Source: Gemmatimonadetes bacterium bin94
GTDB lineage: Bacteria; Gemmatimonadota; Gemmatimonadetes; Longimicrobiales; Gaopeijiaceae
DNA length: 64,000 nucleotides
Reading direction: 5' to 3'
Assembly: GCA_002238865.1 (NCBI GenBank)
Contig: MPNE01000011.1
Span: forward strand, 39,151-103,150
Shown: in pieces, positions 19,845 to 28,914 of the stretch
Layout of the letters: each line of letters starts with the position of its first letter
Position numbering within the stretch: position 1 is the first letter of the stretch
Notes under the pieces: model-generated
What the model saw: only the letters and a program-made list of their open reading frames with translations
Told to the model about the DNA's origin: nothing
The model's database searches: none
Position numbers and translations under genes: made by a program

Positions 19845-20801
19845 ATGTTGACTCGACGTGACTGGCTCCGCTCCACCGCCGCCGCCGGCGCGGCACTATC
19901 GCTCCATCCACGCGTGCTCCGTGCGCTGTCCGCACAGGAGATGATGACCCGGGCCATTCCGTCGACCGGCGAGCAGTTGCCGATCGTGGGGCTGGGGAGT
20001 TCGGCGACCTTTTCCCGGGTGGCTCGGGGTGACGACGTGACGCAGCTGCGGGATGTGCTGAGCACGTTCGTCGAGAATGGTGGAACGGTCTTCGACACGG
20101 CGCCCAGCTACGGGACCTCCGAAGAAGTCGCCGGACGGCTTGCGGGCGACCTGGGGATCACGGACCGCATCTTCTGGGCGACCAAGGTCAACGTTGCCCG
20201 GCGCGGGGGTGGCGGGGCGGATCCCGCCGCGGCGCGGGCCCAGATCGAGCGTTCCTTCGAGTACTTCGGCGTGGATGTTATGGACCTGATGCAGGTGCAC
20301 AACCTGGGGGACATGCCCACACAGATGCCCATCATCGAGGAGTTGAAGGCCGAGGGCCGCATTCGCTACATAGGCACCACGCTCACCCCGCGGGGTCCCC
20401 AGTACGAGGGGCTGATGCAGGCCATGCGCGACTACCCGCTGGACTTCATCGGCGTGGACTACGCGGTGGACAACACCGACGCCGCGGACGAGGTCCTGCC
20501 CCTGGCGCAGGAGAGGGGGATCGGCGTGCTGGTCTACGTGCCGTTTGGCCGCACACGGCTCTGGTCGCGGGTAGGCGACCGTGAGGTCCCCGATTGGGCG
20601 CGCGAGTTCGACGCCAACAGCTGGGCCCAGTTCTTCATCAAGTTCGCCGCGGCCCATCCTGCCGTGACGTGTGTGACCCCGGCCACCAGCAACGCCGAGC
20701 ACATGATCGACAATCTCGGCGCCGGCATGGGGCGTCTGCCCAACGAGGACCAGCAGCAGCGGATGATCGAGTTCGTGGACGCGCTGCCGCAGGCTGGATG
20801 A
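19845..20801 (+). CDS. Tat-exported aldo/keto reductase
   Basis: The product has 318 residues. The N-terminus carries a twin-arginine signal (TRRDWLRS, then a hydrophobic Ala-rich segment). The AKR fold follows, with catalytic Asp84 and Tyr89 in FDTAPSYG, Lys in FWATKV and His in LMQVHN. AKRs reduce carbonyls with NAD(P)H; Tat export suggests the protein folds with its cofactor before transport. GGGAGG stands 9 bases upstream. The Tat amidase gene begins 13 bases after the stop, so the two are likely an operon. Confidence 0.87.
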   Translation: MLTRRDWLRSTAAAGAALSLHPRVLRALSAQEMMTRAIPSTGEQLPIVGLGSSATFSRVARGDDVTQLRDVLSTFVENGGTVFDTAPSYGTSEEVAGRLAGDLGITDRIFWATKVNVARRGGGGADPAAARAQIERSFEYFGVDVMDLMQVHNLGDMPTQMPIIEELKAEGRIRYIGTTLTPRGPQYEGLMQAMRDYPLDFIGVDYAVDNTDAADEVLPLAQERGIGVLVYVPFGRTRLWSRVGDREVPDWAREFDANSWAQFFIKFAAAHPAVTCVTPATSNAEHMIDNLGAGMGRLPNEDQQQRMIEFVDALPQAG

Positions 20802-20814
20802 CCTGGAGGACAAC

Positions 20815-22458
20815 ATGATCGATCGCCGTCGCTTTATCGGAACCTCGATCGCCGGTGGCGCGGCCGCCGCGCTCGGCACGTCGGCGTGTGCGCCCGATTC
20901 TCCCGATCGTGGGACGGCCGGGGGGGCAGGAGGGGCCGGCGGCACCCAACCGGGCGCCTTCGAGCTGGATGAGGCCACCGTCGCCGACCTGCAGGCCGCG
21001 ATGGAGTCCGGTGAGCGCTCTGCGCGTTCGATCACGCAGCTGTACCTGGACCGGATAGCGGCGCTGGACCGACAGGGACCAGAGCTCAGGTCCGTCATCG
21101 AGACCAACCCCGAAGCGCTGGAGATCGCCGACCAGCTGGACGAGGAGCGGCGCGCGAACGGCCCCCGCGGCCCGCTTCACGGCATCCCGGTCGCGCTGAA
21201 GGACAACCTGGATACGCATGACCGGATGACCACGACGGCCGGGTCGCTCGCGCTGGAGGGGTCGATCCCGCCGCAGGATTCCTTCGTCGCGCAGCGACTG
21301 CGCGAAGCCGGCGCGATCATCCTGGCCAAGCTGAACATGAGCGAGTGGGCGTACTTCCGGGGAGAACGCGCGAGCAGCGGCTGGAGCGCACGCGGCGGCC
21401 AGTGCAGGATGCCCTATGCGCTCGACCGCAACCCGTGCGGGTCGAGTTCGGGGTCGGGAGTGGCCGCGTCTGCAAACCTTTCGGCGCTGACCGTCGGCAC
21501 CGAGACCGGCGGTTCGATCATGTGCCCCTCGTCCACCAACGGCATCGTGGGGATCAAGCCGACGGTGGGCCTGTGGAGCCGCTCCGGCATCATCCCCATC
21601 TCCCATTCCCAGGACACGGCCGGGCCGATGTGCCGCACGGTGCGCGACGCGGCGGTGCTGCTGGGTCCGGTGACCGGTGTCGACCCCCGCGACCCGGCGA
21701 CGGCCGCCAGCGAGGGCAATTCGCACGCCGACTACACGCAGTTCCTCGACGCCGGGGGACTACAGGGGGTCCGGATCGGCGTGGCGAGGAGCTTTTCGGG
21801 CTTTGCGCCCGAGGTGTGGGAGCTGTTCGACGAGGCCGTCGACGCCATGCGCGAGGCCGGTGCGACTCTTGTGGATCCGGCCAACCTGCCCGATGCGGCG
21901 TGGAATGACGAACAGCCGCTCCTGGTGCTGGAGTACGAGTTCAAGGCGAACCTGAACGCCTATCTCGCCAGCCTGGGTCCGAGTGCCCCGGTCAAGACCC
22001 TGGCCGAGGTCATCGATTTCAACGAGCGTAACGCCGAGCTGGAGATGCCCCACTTCGGGCAGCAGCGGCTGACCGCCTCCGAAGCGCGGGGACCCCTCAC
22101 CGACCAGGTGTACCTGGACGCGGTCGAGAGCATCCAGCGCGGCAACCGGGAGGACGGAATCGACGCGCTGATGGACGAGCACGACCTCGATGCCATCGTG
22201 GCTCCCACGCGGGGTCTGGCGTGGAAGACCGACCACATCCTGGGCGATTCGCTGGGCGGCGGGTCCAGCGCGGGTCCGGCCGCCATTGCCGGCTACCCCG
22301 ACATCACGGTGCCGATGGGGTTCGTGTCGGGACTGCCGGCAGGTGTTTCGTTCTTCGGACGCAGGTGGAGCGAGCCCGCGCTGCTGCGGATCGCGTACGC
22401 GTACGAGCAGGCGACGAACCACCGGGCGGCGCCGACATTCGCGGAGACGCTGGGGTAG
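20815..22458 (+). CDS. Tat-exported amidase (amidase signature family)
   Basis: The product has 547 residues. It starts with a twin-arginine signal (DRRRFIGTS) that ends in a lipobox-like TSAC, so it may be a Tat lipoprotein. The amidase-signature triad is complete: Lys in VALKDNLDT, the cis-Ser in CGSSSGSGVAA and the nucleophile Ser in GTETGGSIMCPSS. The family hydrolyses carboxamides, including peptide amides. GGAGG lies just upstream of the ATG. Co-transcribed with the aldo/keto reductase. Confidence 0.88.
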   Translation: MIDRRRFIGTSIAGGAAAALGTSACAPDSPDRGTAGGAGGAGGTQPGAFELDEATVADLQAAMESGERSARSITQLYLDRIAALDRQGPELRSVIETNPEALEIADQLDEERRANGPRGPLHGIPVALKDNLDTHDRMTTTAGSLALEGSIPPQDSFVAQRLREAGAIILAKLNMSEWAYFRGERASSGWSARGGQCRMPYALDRNPCGSSSGSGVAASANLSALTVGTETGGSIMCPSSTNGIVGIKPTVGLWSRSGIIPISHSQDTAGPMCRTVRDAAVLLGPVTGVDPRDPATAASEGNSHADYTQFLDAGGLQGVRIGVARSFSGFAPEVWELFDEAVDAMREAGATLVDPANLPDAAWNDEQPLLVLEYEFKANLNAYLASLGPSAPVKTLAEVIDFNERNAELEMPHFGQQRLTASEARGPLTDQVYLDAVESIQRGNREDGIDALMDEHDLDAIVAPTRGLAWKTDHILGDSLGGGSSAGPAAIAGYPDITVPMGFVSGLPAGVSFFGRRWSEPALLRIAYAYEQATNHRAAPTFAETLG

Positions 22459-22515
22459 ACGGCGCGAGCGAACGCGGGCTGCGGCCCTGCAATGCAACAG
22501 GGACCCGGCTGCCCC

Positions 22516-23298
22516 TCAGGCCGCGGTGAACCCCGTCACCCGGCGGATCGTGCCATCGGGATCGGCCCGAATGTGGTTGAACCCCTTCATGGGTCCGCCC
22601 GGCCCGCTCGTCCGCCACCCCACCAACGCCTCGCCCCGGCAGATCCGCACATCTCCGGTGTGCTCGAGTGAGTACCCCGGCATGTACATGTGACAGTTGG
22701 CAATGTGCATGGAGAGCAAACCGATGCCTGTCAAACCGGTCCAGTCGTCGCGGAAGGTGACGTCTTCGGCGCAGCACCGGTGCAGTGCCGCGAGGCGTGC
22801 TTCCGCGTCCTGCTCGTTCCACGCGGCGATCCAGTCGGGCAATGTGCGCTCCAATCCGGCCGCCAGATCGATCCGGTTTGCCTTCAGGTCGAGCTTGCTG
22901 AGCTGAAAGCGCCATCCACCTTCCTGCTGATGCACCTCTTCCCCGGACGACAGGCCGGAATGGCGAAGGTCCACCCAACATCCCGCGCCGTCGGGCCGCA
23001 CAAGGAACTCCACGAGAGTCGATCCTGCAGGCATCTTGTCTTCTCCCTCGCCGGATTCGACTCCCCAGGTAACCCCGAGGCGGCGCGCTTGCACGTCCAG
23101 CGTCACGACCTCGCCGGCGAGCACGATGCGGTAGTTGGGGAAGGCCGCCCGGAACGGACTGCCGGTGCGCGCCTCGAAGGTGACCTCGCCCTCCATCCAG
23201 GCCGATAAGCGTTCGGGGTCGGTGAGTATGCGCCACACCGTCTCGGGGCTGGCGTCGATCGCGACCGAGAGGTCGATCGCTGTTGATTTGTTGGCCAC
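22516..23298 (-). CDS. SRPBCC (AHSA1-like) domain fused to SnoaL-like domain
   Basis: The product has 260 residues. Residues 1-150 look like an SRPBCC/AHSA1 ligand-binding domain (AIDASPETVWRILTDPERLSAWM; VTWGVESGEG). Residues about 160-260 look like a SnoaL/NTF2-like fold (WIAAWNEQDAEARLAALHRCCAEDVTF; GPMKGFNHIR). SRPBCC domains bind hydrophobic ligands and SnoaL folds act as cyclases, isomerases or binding proteins. The fused form is uncommon. The GTG at 23298 has AGGAGA at 7 bases. No signal peptide, so cytosolic. Confidence 0.72.
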   Translation of the reverse strand: MANKSTAIDLSVAIDASPETVWRILTDPERLSAWMEGEVTFEARTGSPFRAAFPNYRIVLAGEVVTLDVQARRLGVTWGVESGEGEDKMPAGSTLVEFLVRPDGAGCWVDLRHSGLSSGEEVHQQEGGWRFQLSKLDLKANRIDLAAGLERTLPDWIAAWNEQDAEARLAALHRCCAEDVTFRDDWTGLTGIGLLSMHIANCHMYMPGYSLEHTGDVRICRGEALVGWRTSGPGGPMKGFNHIRADPDGTIRRVTGFTAA

Positions 23299-23370
23299 GT
23301 CTGTCTCCTGTTTTGCCGGTGAAACGGCGCAGACAAATCCGGTCTCGGCAAGTGCGCCGCTGGAAACCGG

Positions 23371-23397
23371 TTGCCGGGCCCTCGCGTCCGGTATACC
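23371..23397 (+). promoter_or_regulatory. Possible promoter for small membrane protein
   Basis: TTGCCG (23371-23376) and TATACC (23392-23397) are separated by 15 bases and lie about 45 bases before the ATG at 23441. The spacer is short, so the call is weak. Confidence 0.3.
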
Positions 23398-23440
23398 GTC
23401 ATGCGGCTTGCAGACTACGACCCACGTCAACGGGAGACAA

Positions 23441-23881
23441 ATGATGGAGCATTTGCGGAACATCGGCGGGGCGGTGCTGGGTTGGGTGGTCATGTTTGCC
23501 GGCGTTGTGCTCCTGATGTCGGGACTCTGGATGGTTCTGGGAGCCGAACGGGCGTTTCAGCCGCAGAGTTGGGATATCTCGGGGGCGTGGATCCTGGGCT
23601 CGATCGTTGTCGGATTGCTGGCGGCGATCCCGGGGGGCTTCGTTTGCGGGAAGGTCGCGGCTGACAAACGGGGTGTGTGGATGCTGGTTGTCCTGGTGGT
23701 GATCCTGGGTGTGGCCAGCGCATTGCCCGAGATGCCTGCTGCCGAGGGCATGCGGCCCGAGAATATCGGCATGACGGAGGCGATGATGTCCGCCGTGCAG
23801 CCGAAGTGGCTCGCGTGGCTCAATCCCGTGCTCGGGGCCGTGGGTGCTCTCCTCGGCGCGCGCATGGCCGGGAACGGCTAG
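23441..23881 (+). CDS. Small four-helix membrane protein, unknown function
   Basis: The product has 146 residues with about four hydrophobic segments (GGAVLGWVVMFAGVVLLMSG; WILGSIVVGLLAAIPGGFVCG; VWMLVVLVVILGVASAL; LAWLNPVLGAVGALLGARM). I do not recognise a family. A conserved-looking GGFVCGKVAADKRG turn sits between helices 2 and 3. GGGAG stands 6 bases upstream of the ATG. The MATE gene follows 49 bases downstream on the same strand. Confidence 0.65.
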   Translation: MMEHLRNIGGAVLGWVVMFAGVVLLMSGLWMVLGAERAFQPQSWDISGAWILGSIVVGLLAAIPGGFVCGKVAADKRGVWMLVVLVVILGVASALPEMPAAEGMRPENIGMTEAMMSAVQPKWLAWLNPVLGAVGALLGARMAGNG

Positions 23882-23930
23882 GCGGCCGACTACATATCGT
23901 CATGCAATGCCGGGTGAGGCGTAACGCCCC

Positions 23931-25328
23931 GTGACCCGGCCCGCCGGCAAATCCTTCGACCGCTCCATCGTCGAAGGGCCCATCGGCCCCGCCGTCTGGA
24001 AGCTGGCCTGGCCCACGATGCTGCAAAACGTCATCGGCGGCCTTCAGGGCATCGTCGACCACGCCATGGTGGGGAACTTCGTCGGCTATACCGGCAACGC
24101 GGCCATCGGCGTGTCGTGGCAGATCTTCCTGGTGGTTCAGGTCTTCATTGGATCGCTATTCACGGGGATGGGGGTTCTGGTCGCGCGTTTCGCGGGCAGA
24201 AACGAGCCCGAAATAGTAAACAAAGTTGTTTACCAAGCGTTTCTAACGGCCCTGTTGCTTTCGGTGGGGATCCTGGCGCCGCTCGGCTATTTTCTGGCGC
24301 CAACGCTGCTGGACCTCGTCAACGCCGCCCCTGCGGTACAGGCCGAGGCACTGCCGTACATCCGGACCCTGTTCATCTTCAGCTTCGGCATGATGGTGTT
24401 CTTCATGCTGGGCGGGGCGCTGCGTTCGGCCGGTGACGCCCGCACCCCGCTCCGACTCGGCATCTGGATGACCGTGCTCAACCTGGTCCTGAACGTGATC
24501 CTGATCCGGGGCCTGGGTCCCATTCCCGCGTTCGGCACCCTCGGAGCCGCCATGGGCACCGTCATCGCGGCCGGCATCATGGCGTTGGTCTCGGCGTATT
24601 TCCTCTTCAGCGGGCGCTGGGTGATCCGCCTCCATCGGGGCATCGACTGGCGTCCCGACCCGGCGATCATCCGGCAACTCTTCAGATTCGGTCTGCCGAC
24701 GGGGATCCAGGGCGTCGCCATGAACATCGGGGGCGTCGTCCTGCTGCGGTTCATCGGGTCGCTCGCGAGCAGCGCCGAAGCACAGGCGGCGTACTCGGTC
24801 GGCTACGGGCAGCTGTTCTCGCTCGTCACTTGGACGTCGGTGGGACTGATGGGCGCGACAGCCGCGGTGGCGGGGCAGAATCTGGGTGCGGGCAAGCCGG
24901 AGAGGTCGGTCGCCGGGGTACGGATCGCCTCGAGGATCGGGATCGGCGTCGCCGCGGGGATCGGGTTGCTGTTCCTGTTGGTGCCGGAGCTGCTCCTCGA
25001 CGCCTTCGGCATGGACGATCCGGGTGTGGCCGTGCTGGGCCGCGAACTTCTGGCCTTTCTCAGCGTGTCGGGCTTCTTCGTGGCGGTCGCACTGGCGTAC
25101 ACGGGCGCCCTTCAGGGGACGGGAGACACGCGCGGCCCGCTGTACATATCGATCATCTCCCAGCTGGCCCTGCCCCTCGCGCTTTGCTGGGTGTTGCAGT
25201 CGACCATCGGCCTGGAGGCCCACCACATCTGGTTTGCGATCCTGCTGGGCCATATGACCCGCTGCTTCCTGAGCGCAGGCCGCTTCCGGAGGGGGCATTG
25301 GCGGCGGATCGAAGTGGGGATCGGGTAG
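23931..25328 (+). CDS. MATE family efflux transporter
   Basis: The product has 465 residues and about 12 membrane helices in two MATE repeats. Family signatures include VWKLAWPTMLQNVIGGLQGIVD, the Gly-rich GAAMGTVIAAG and GLPTGIQGVAMN, and the GALQGTGDTRGP motif near the end of repeat 2. MATE proteins export drugs or metabolites by sodium or proton antiport in the inner membrane. The start is a GTG with weak ribosome binding. A short AT-rich patch lies near 24208-24247. The gene ends 7 bases from the decayed S9 gene. Confidence 0.88.
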   Translation: MTRPAGKSFDRSIVEGPIGPAVWKLAWPTMLQNVIGGLQGIVDHAMVGNFVGYTGNAAIGVSWQIFLVVQVFIGSLFTGMGVLVARFAGRNEPEIVNKVVYQAFLTALLLSVGILAPLGYFLAPTLLDLVNAAPAVQAEALPYIRTLFIFSFGMMVFFMLGGALRSAGDARTPLRLGIWMTVLNLVLNVILIRGLGPIPAFGTLGAAMGTVIAAGIMALVSAYFLFSGRWVIRLHRGIDWRPDPAIIRQLFRFGLPTGIQGVAMNIGGVVLLRFIGSLASSAEAQAAYSVGYGQLFSLVTWTSVGLMGATAAVAGQNLGAGKPERSVAGVRIASRIGIGVAAGIGLLFLLVPELLLDAFGMDDPGVAVLGRELLAFLSVSGFFVAVALAYTGALQGTGDTRGPLYISIISQLALPLALCWVLQSTIGLEAHHIWFAILLGHMTRCFLSAGRFRRGHWRRIEVGIG

Positions 25329-25335
25329 GGGGGCC

Positions 25336-26774
25336 TCATTCAGGGTCACTGGCAGAAGATCGAGGCGGGACCCACTTCCGCAGCCAGTCCACATTGCGTG
25401 ACATGAGGTCCCGGCGGAGGCGCGGGGAACGCACGCCGTGCGGCTGGCCGGGTAGATCACCAGCTCGGTCGGCGCCTTGCCGATCGCGCGCACGGCCTCG
25501 AAGAACTGGATGCTCTGTTCCGCCGGGACGCGCTCGTCGTTCTCGCCGACCTGGATGAGCAGCGGGGTGGTCACCCGATCCACGAAACGGTAGGCCCCAG
25601 TAGGTATGATGGCCGCCGAAGCTCCAACCGCTGACCGCGAGGCGGTCGGGATACGCGATCCCGCGCTCGATCATCGCGTCGACGCCCGAGTCCACATCGA
25701 CCCAGTCCCGTCACGAGATGTCGCCCCGGTTCAGCCCGCGGAAGCGTTCACCGTAGCCGGTCGATCCGCGGTAGTTGGGCTGCAGGACCGCGAAACCCAG
25801 GCCCGCGTAGACCTGCACAGGGTAGGCACCCCGAGTGACGTGGAACCGGTCCGAGGAGACTCCGGAAGGGCCGCCGTGGATAACGAGGACCCAGGGGAAC
25901 CGGCTCGCCGTCCTCGTAGCCTACGGGCAGGGTGAGGACTCCTTCGATCTCCTCCCCGTCTGCGCGTGAGCGCCAGCGTTCGACCCGTTGCGAGCCCAGC
26001 ATCAAATCCGCAATGCCGGGATTCAGGTCGGTCGGGCGGCGTGAATTGAAGGTGTCGGTGTCGCTGACAAAGACATCGGGCGGGTTCATCCCGTCTTCGG
26101 CGGTGAAGGCAATGCGCGTCCCGTCGTGCGAGGGCGACATGGCCGAGTAGTAGCGACCGCCGCCGGTCACCTCCACCGGCGGCGCGGCCAGCTCTCCGCC
26201 GGCCAGCGGGATGCGATAAAGGGCGCTTCCGGTACGATGCGACGCGCTAACGAGGAGTTGCGATCCGTCGACGTGGACCAGGTTGGCGTTCTCGTCGAGG
26301 TCGGCCGACAGGACGAAAGAGTCGATGGCCGACTCATGCGAGGTAGCCTGCCACGCCTCGCCGCCGTCGGGCCGGATCCCGTAGACCTGCCGCGGGCCGT
26401 TCCGGGAAGATCCGAAGGCGAGCCACTGCCCGCCGGGATGGCCAGCCAGGGGAGTCGTCGAGATCGCTCACGGTCAGGCGTCGCGCGCCCTCCGGCCCGC
26501 CGTCGGAGGGCACGATCCACACATTGGTGGACGTGCGGTCCGTTTCCATGTCCGCTTTTGATACGACGAATGCGACCCACGAGCCATCGGGACTGATCTC
26601 GACCCCGGAAGGTGTGCGGAGCGCGAGTACGTCGTCGACCGTCATGGCACGGGGGGATGGATCGCCGGGATCCTGGGCCGAGAGTGGTGGGGCGTGGCCG
26701 ACGATGAGAACGGCGGCGAAAGAGGCGAGGAGCAGGGTGGTGGTGGCCGCTCCGGATGCGTCGCGGCGTGTCAT
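25336..26774 (-). pseudogene. Decayed S9 family peptidase
   Basis: Pieces in different frames assemble an S9 peptidase: signal peptide and first propeller blade from 26774 (GGAGG upstream); frameshift near 26445; propeller to LPVGYEDGEP; frameshift near 25893; then LVIHGGPSG and NYRGSTGYGERF; an in-frame TGA at 25711-25713 in place of a Gly or Arg codon; SGWSFGGHHTYW, the catalytic Ser; an apparent deletion of about 60 codons near 25600; GENDERVP, the catalytic Asp; a final frameshift near 25445; and GQPHGV, the catalytic His. With several independent lesions this is a true pseudogene rather than one sequencing error. Confidence 0.88.
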
Positions 26775-26865
26775 GTGTCCCTCCAGTGACGCGGGCGGGT
26801 GCGTTCACAGATGTGGTACACCCGGTGCTGGAGGCGATGGGGCAGCGGTGGGAGGCGAGGAGCGT

Positions 26866-28077
26866 TCAGCCTGCCTGTCCGGGCACGAGCCTCCGGCCCA
26901 CAACATATGGCACATCGAGTTCATCTCGCCAAATGCCCCATACATGGGTCTCGGTCGCGTCCAGCACACGGAACCAATGCGGCAGGAGCAATCGGCGCGG
27001 CGGTTGCGTCTGCTCCCTGCGTCGAATCGAGTACCAGGCCCTAAGCGTGTCGCTCTCTTCCCAGCTCTGAAGCCAAACCTCGCCGGTCGACGCGACCGTC
27101 ACATTGGACACCGACGGAAGATACTCGGGCACAAACAGCGCATCCTCCGCCATTTCGCGCAGGCGATTTGTCGGGATCGGGCCAATTGCATTTCTGGTGA
27201 TCCTGTCAAATGCAGCCGTCCGTTCGTCCAACACGGCGTCAACCCGGGCGCGGCTGAGCTCCAGCACCGGGAGTACGAGTTCGCGATACCACAACGTGTC
27301 ACCGGACGGATCGATCTCTAGAATCTCCGCTCGGCCTGCTCCCAGGTTTCGACGTACGATCACGGCTGTGCCGGTTGCGGAATCCATTCGGTAGAGGTCG
27401 CCGTTAGCGAAGGGCTGTGCGGCGAAGTATCCGGCCGGTACCTCGGGACCTCTCGCGGCGAAGGTCGAATTCCTGTCGTCCAGGAGAAAAACGGCTTCCG
27501 TTCTCCACCGGTTGGGAGTCTGGAACAGATGCAATATGGGGATATCCAGAAACGGTTCGTTGTCTGCCCAACCCAGTTGGATAGTGGCCCCTATGCTCGG
27601 GGTCCCCAGGAAACCGCCGTCCTCCAGAACCACTTGAGAGACTATCGGAAAGCCTTGGTAGCTGACGGAGGGTGGCTGATGGGGAACCGTCTTTATCAGC
27701 GATCCATCGCGGGAGTAGAAGGTGAATCTCCGTTCGTCCCGAACATGGAATCCCTCGTCCGACACATCGAACCAAGTCGGCATGACGAACTCGCCGGGTC
27801 CGTCCCCCCGATTCCCGATCGTCATGAGGGGCGCCCCGTCAAAAGTGAACACGCTCAGAGTCGCAATTCGCGGTTCGAGGACGAAAACGCGCCCGTCAGC
27901 GGTTGCCCGGACAAAGGAAACGGACGAGAAGGTCTCCGAATCCCCGATCCTGAATTCGGGGCGTGTTAGCCATGTTGCTCCAGCGGAGTCAGTGCCGGAT
28001 TGGTTCACATCGCCGCAGCCAAGCGCTCCGGCGATGTGAACCAGGGTTGCCGTCAGCGTTAGGGCCCGACCGGTCAC
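26866..28077 (-). CDS. Six-bladed beta-propeller lipoprotein
   Basis: The product has 403 residues with a short lipoprotein signal and lipobox GALGC. The body is a six-bladed propeller of the 6-bladed beta-propeller/NHL kind: IATLSVFTFDGAPLMTIGNRGDGPGEFVMP is the most typical blade, with further blades at GGFLGTPS and NGDLYRMDS. It probably sits on the periplasmic or outer-membrane face and binds a protein or peptide. The GTG at 28077 is one base past the stop of the upstream Cys-rich protein, so the two are translationally coupled. A GTG at 28089 is the alternative start. Confidence 0.78.
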   Translation of the reverse strand: MTGRALTLTATLVHIAGALGCGDVNQSGTDSAGATWLTRPEFRIGDSETFSSVSFVRATADGRVFVLEPRIATLSVFTFDGAPLMTIGNRGDGPGEFVMPTWFDVSDEGFHVRDERRFTFYSRDGSLIKTVPHQPPSVSYQGFPIVSQVVLEDGGFLGTPSIGATIQLGWADNEPFLDIPILHLFQTPNRWRTEAVFLLDDRNSTFAARGPEVPAGYFAAQPFANGDLYRMDSATGTAVIVRRNLGAGRAEILEIDPSGDTLWYRELVLPVLELSRARVDAVLDERTAAFDRITRNAIGPIPTNRLREMAEDALFVPEYLPSVSNVTVASTGEVWLQSWEESDTLRAWYSIRRREQTQPPRRLLLPHWFRVLDATETHVWGIWRDELDVPYVVGRRLVPGQAG

Positions 28078-28078
28078 A

Positions 28079-28621
28079 CTACCAGGCACCCACAAGCGAC
28101 GTTGGATCTCCCGGGGCCTCAGGAGGAGTCGCCAGAGCAGGTATCGTGCCCAGCAAGACAAACCCTGTGTCGCCTTGTGAGAGCAGGGCCAAGCGCTTGC
28201 CGTCGCATTTGCGCCGTAGAACCACATCTCCATCGCTTCGGGAGGCGAAAAAGAACTGTCCGTTAGCTGGCAAGTCGCCGCCCGCTGTCAGGGTGCGAAT
28301 CGCATTCATTGCTGCGTCTGCCTCAGGGCTATTCGCCATCAGTCCCGAAGAGCAGTTGCCCCCGTACGGCAAGCACTCGCAATGCCCTCCCCACTCGACT
28401 TGCGAACAGTTTTCTTGCCCGACAAAGCCGTATTTGCACATCCTGCCGGTGTTGGGGAAAAAGCATGAGGTACAGTTCATGCATCCAGGCAACGGCGGAG
28501 GTCCCTGCGATTGCGCCTGCTGCGGGGTTAGGAGCATCAGCGTCAGAAACAGTGGAACGAACCCGATCAACCTGAGCGCGCGCGGGACTGCCTTGGGGAG
28601 CCACGACTGAGAGTCGAACAT
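28079..28621 (-). CDS. Cys-rich exported protein, unknown family
   Basis: The product has 180 residues. A basic N-terminus and long hydrophobic segment (LIGFVPLFLTLMLLTPQQAQSQ) form a signal peptide. The next 50 residues hold eight Cys in the order CxxCxxC, MC, NC, HCEC, NC, consistent with four disulfide bonds. The C-terminal half (about 100 residues) has LTAGGDLPANGQFFFAS and KRLALLSQGDTGFVLLG, perhaps a small beta domain. I do not recognise the family. The ribosome site is AAGGAGG, 9 bases before the ATG. It is first in an operon with the propeller lipoprotein and lies behind a near-consensus promoter and a repeated leader. Confidence 0.7.
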   Translation of the reverse strand: MFDSQSWLPKAVPRALRLIGFVPLFLTLMLLTPQQAQSQGPPPLPGCMNCTSCFFPNTGRMCKYGFVGQENCSQVEWGGHCECLPYGGNCSSGLMANSPEADAAMNAIRTLTAGGDLPANGQFFFASRSDGDVVLRRKCDGKRLALLSQGDTGFVLLGTIPALATPPEAPGDPTSLVGAW

Positions 28622-28643
28622 TCGAAGAGCCTCCTTTCGGGAG

Positions 28644-28690
28644 TTCCTCCCAGGAGGCGTTTCCTCCCAGGAGGCGTTTCCTCCCAGGAG
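28644..28690 (-). repeat. Three 17-bp direct repeats in the leader of the Cys-rich gene
   Basis: Two identical 17-bp units (28644-28660 and 28661-28677) and a 13-base partial third unit lie in tandem. Each contains the inverted arms CCTCC and GGAGG separated by 2 bases. They lie between the promoter and the start codon, so they are in the mRNA leader. On the coding strand each offers a GGGAGGA sequence like a ribosome site or a GGA-type regulator site. Confidence 0.85.
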
Positions 28691-28701
28691 AATTGACTCA
28701 A

Positions 28702-28730
28702 CCTATAGCGGGTGATGCCACTACTGTCAA
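28702..28730 (-). promoter_or_regulatory. Sigma70-like promoter for the Cys-rich/propeller operon
   Basis: On the minus strand TTGACA (28730-28725) and TATAGG (28707-28702) are separated by exactly 17 bases. The -35 box is full consensus and the -10 box matches 4 of 6. The start codon is about 80 bases downstream. Confidence 0.7.
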
Positions 28731-28914
28731 GTGCGTAGGTGCGTTCCCGCCACACCCGGTGCCAGGCCGCAGGCCATCGGCTCGCACCGCCGCCATTCAT
28801 TCCGGCCGGTTCTGTCGCCGCCGGGGCTGCACCTTGTAGCTTCGAGCTCAACATCCCCGACGGACCGCGTTGTGTGGCGTCGGACAATGTACCGTCACCG
28901 AGAGCAGGCTAGTC

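Noticed and set aside
28621..28690. Short CRISPR-like array in the 17-bp repeats
   Set aside because: The units are directly adjacent with no spacers and lie in an mRNA leader.
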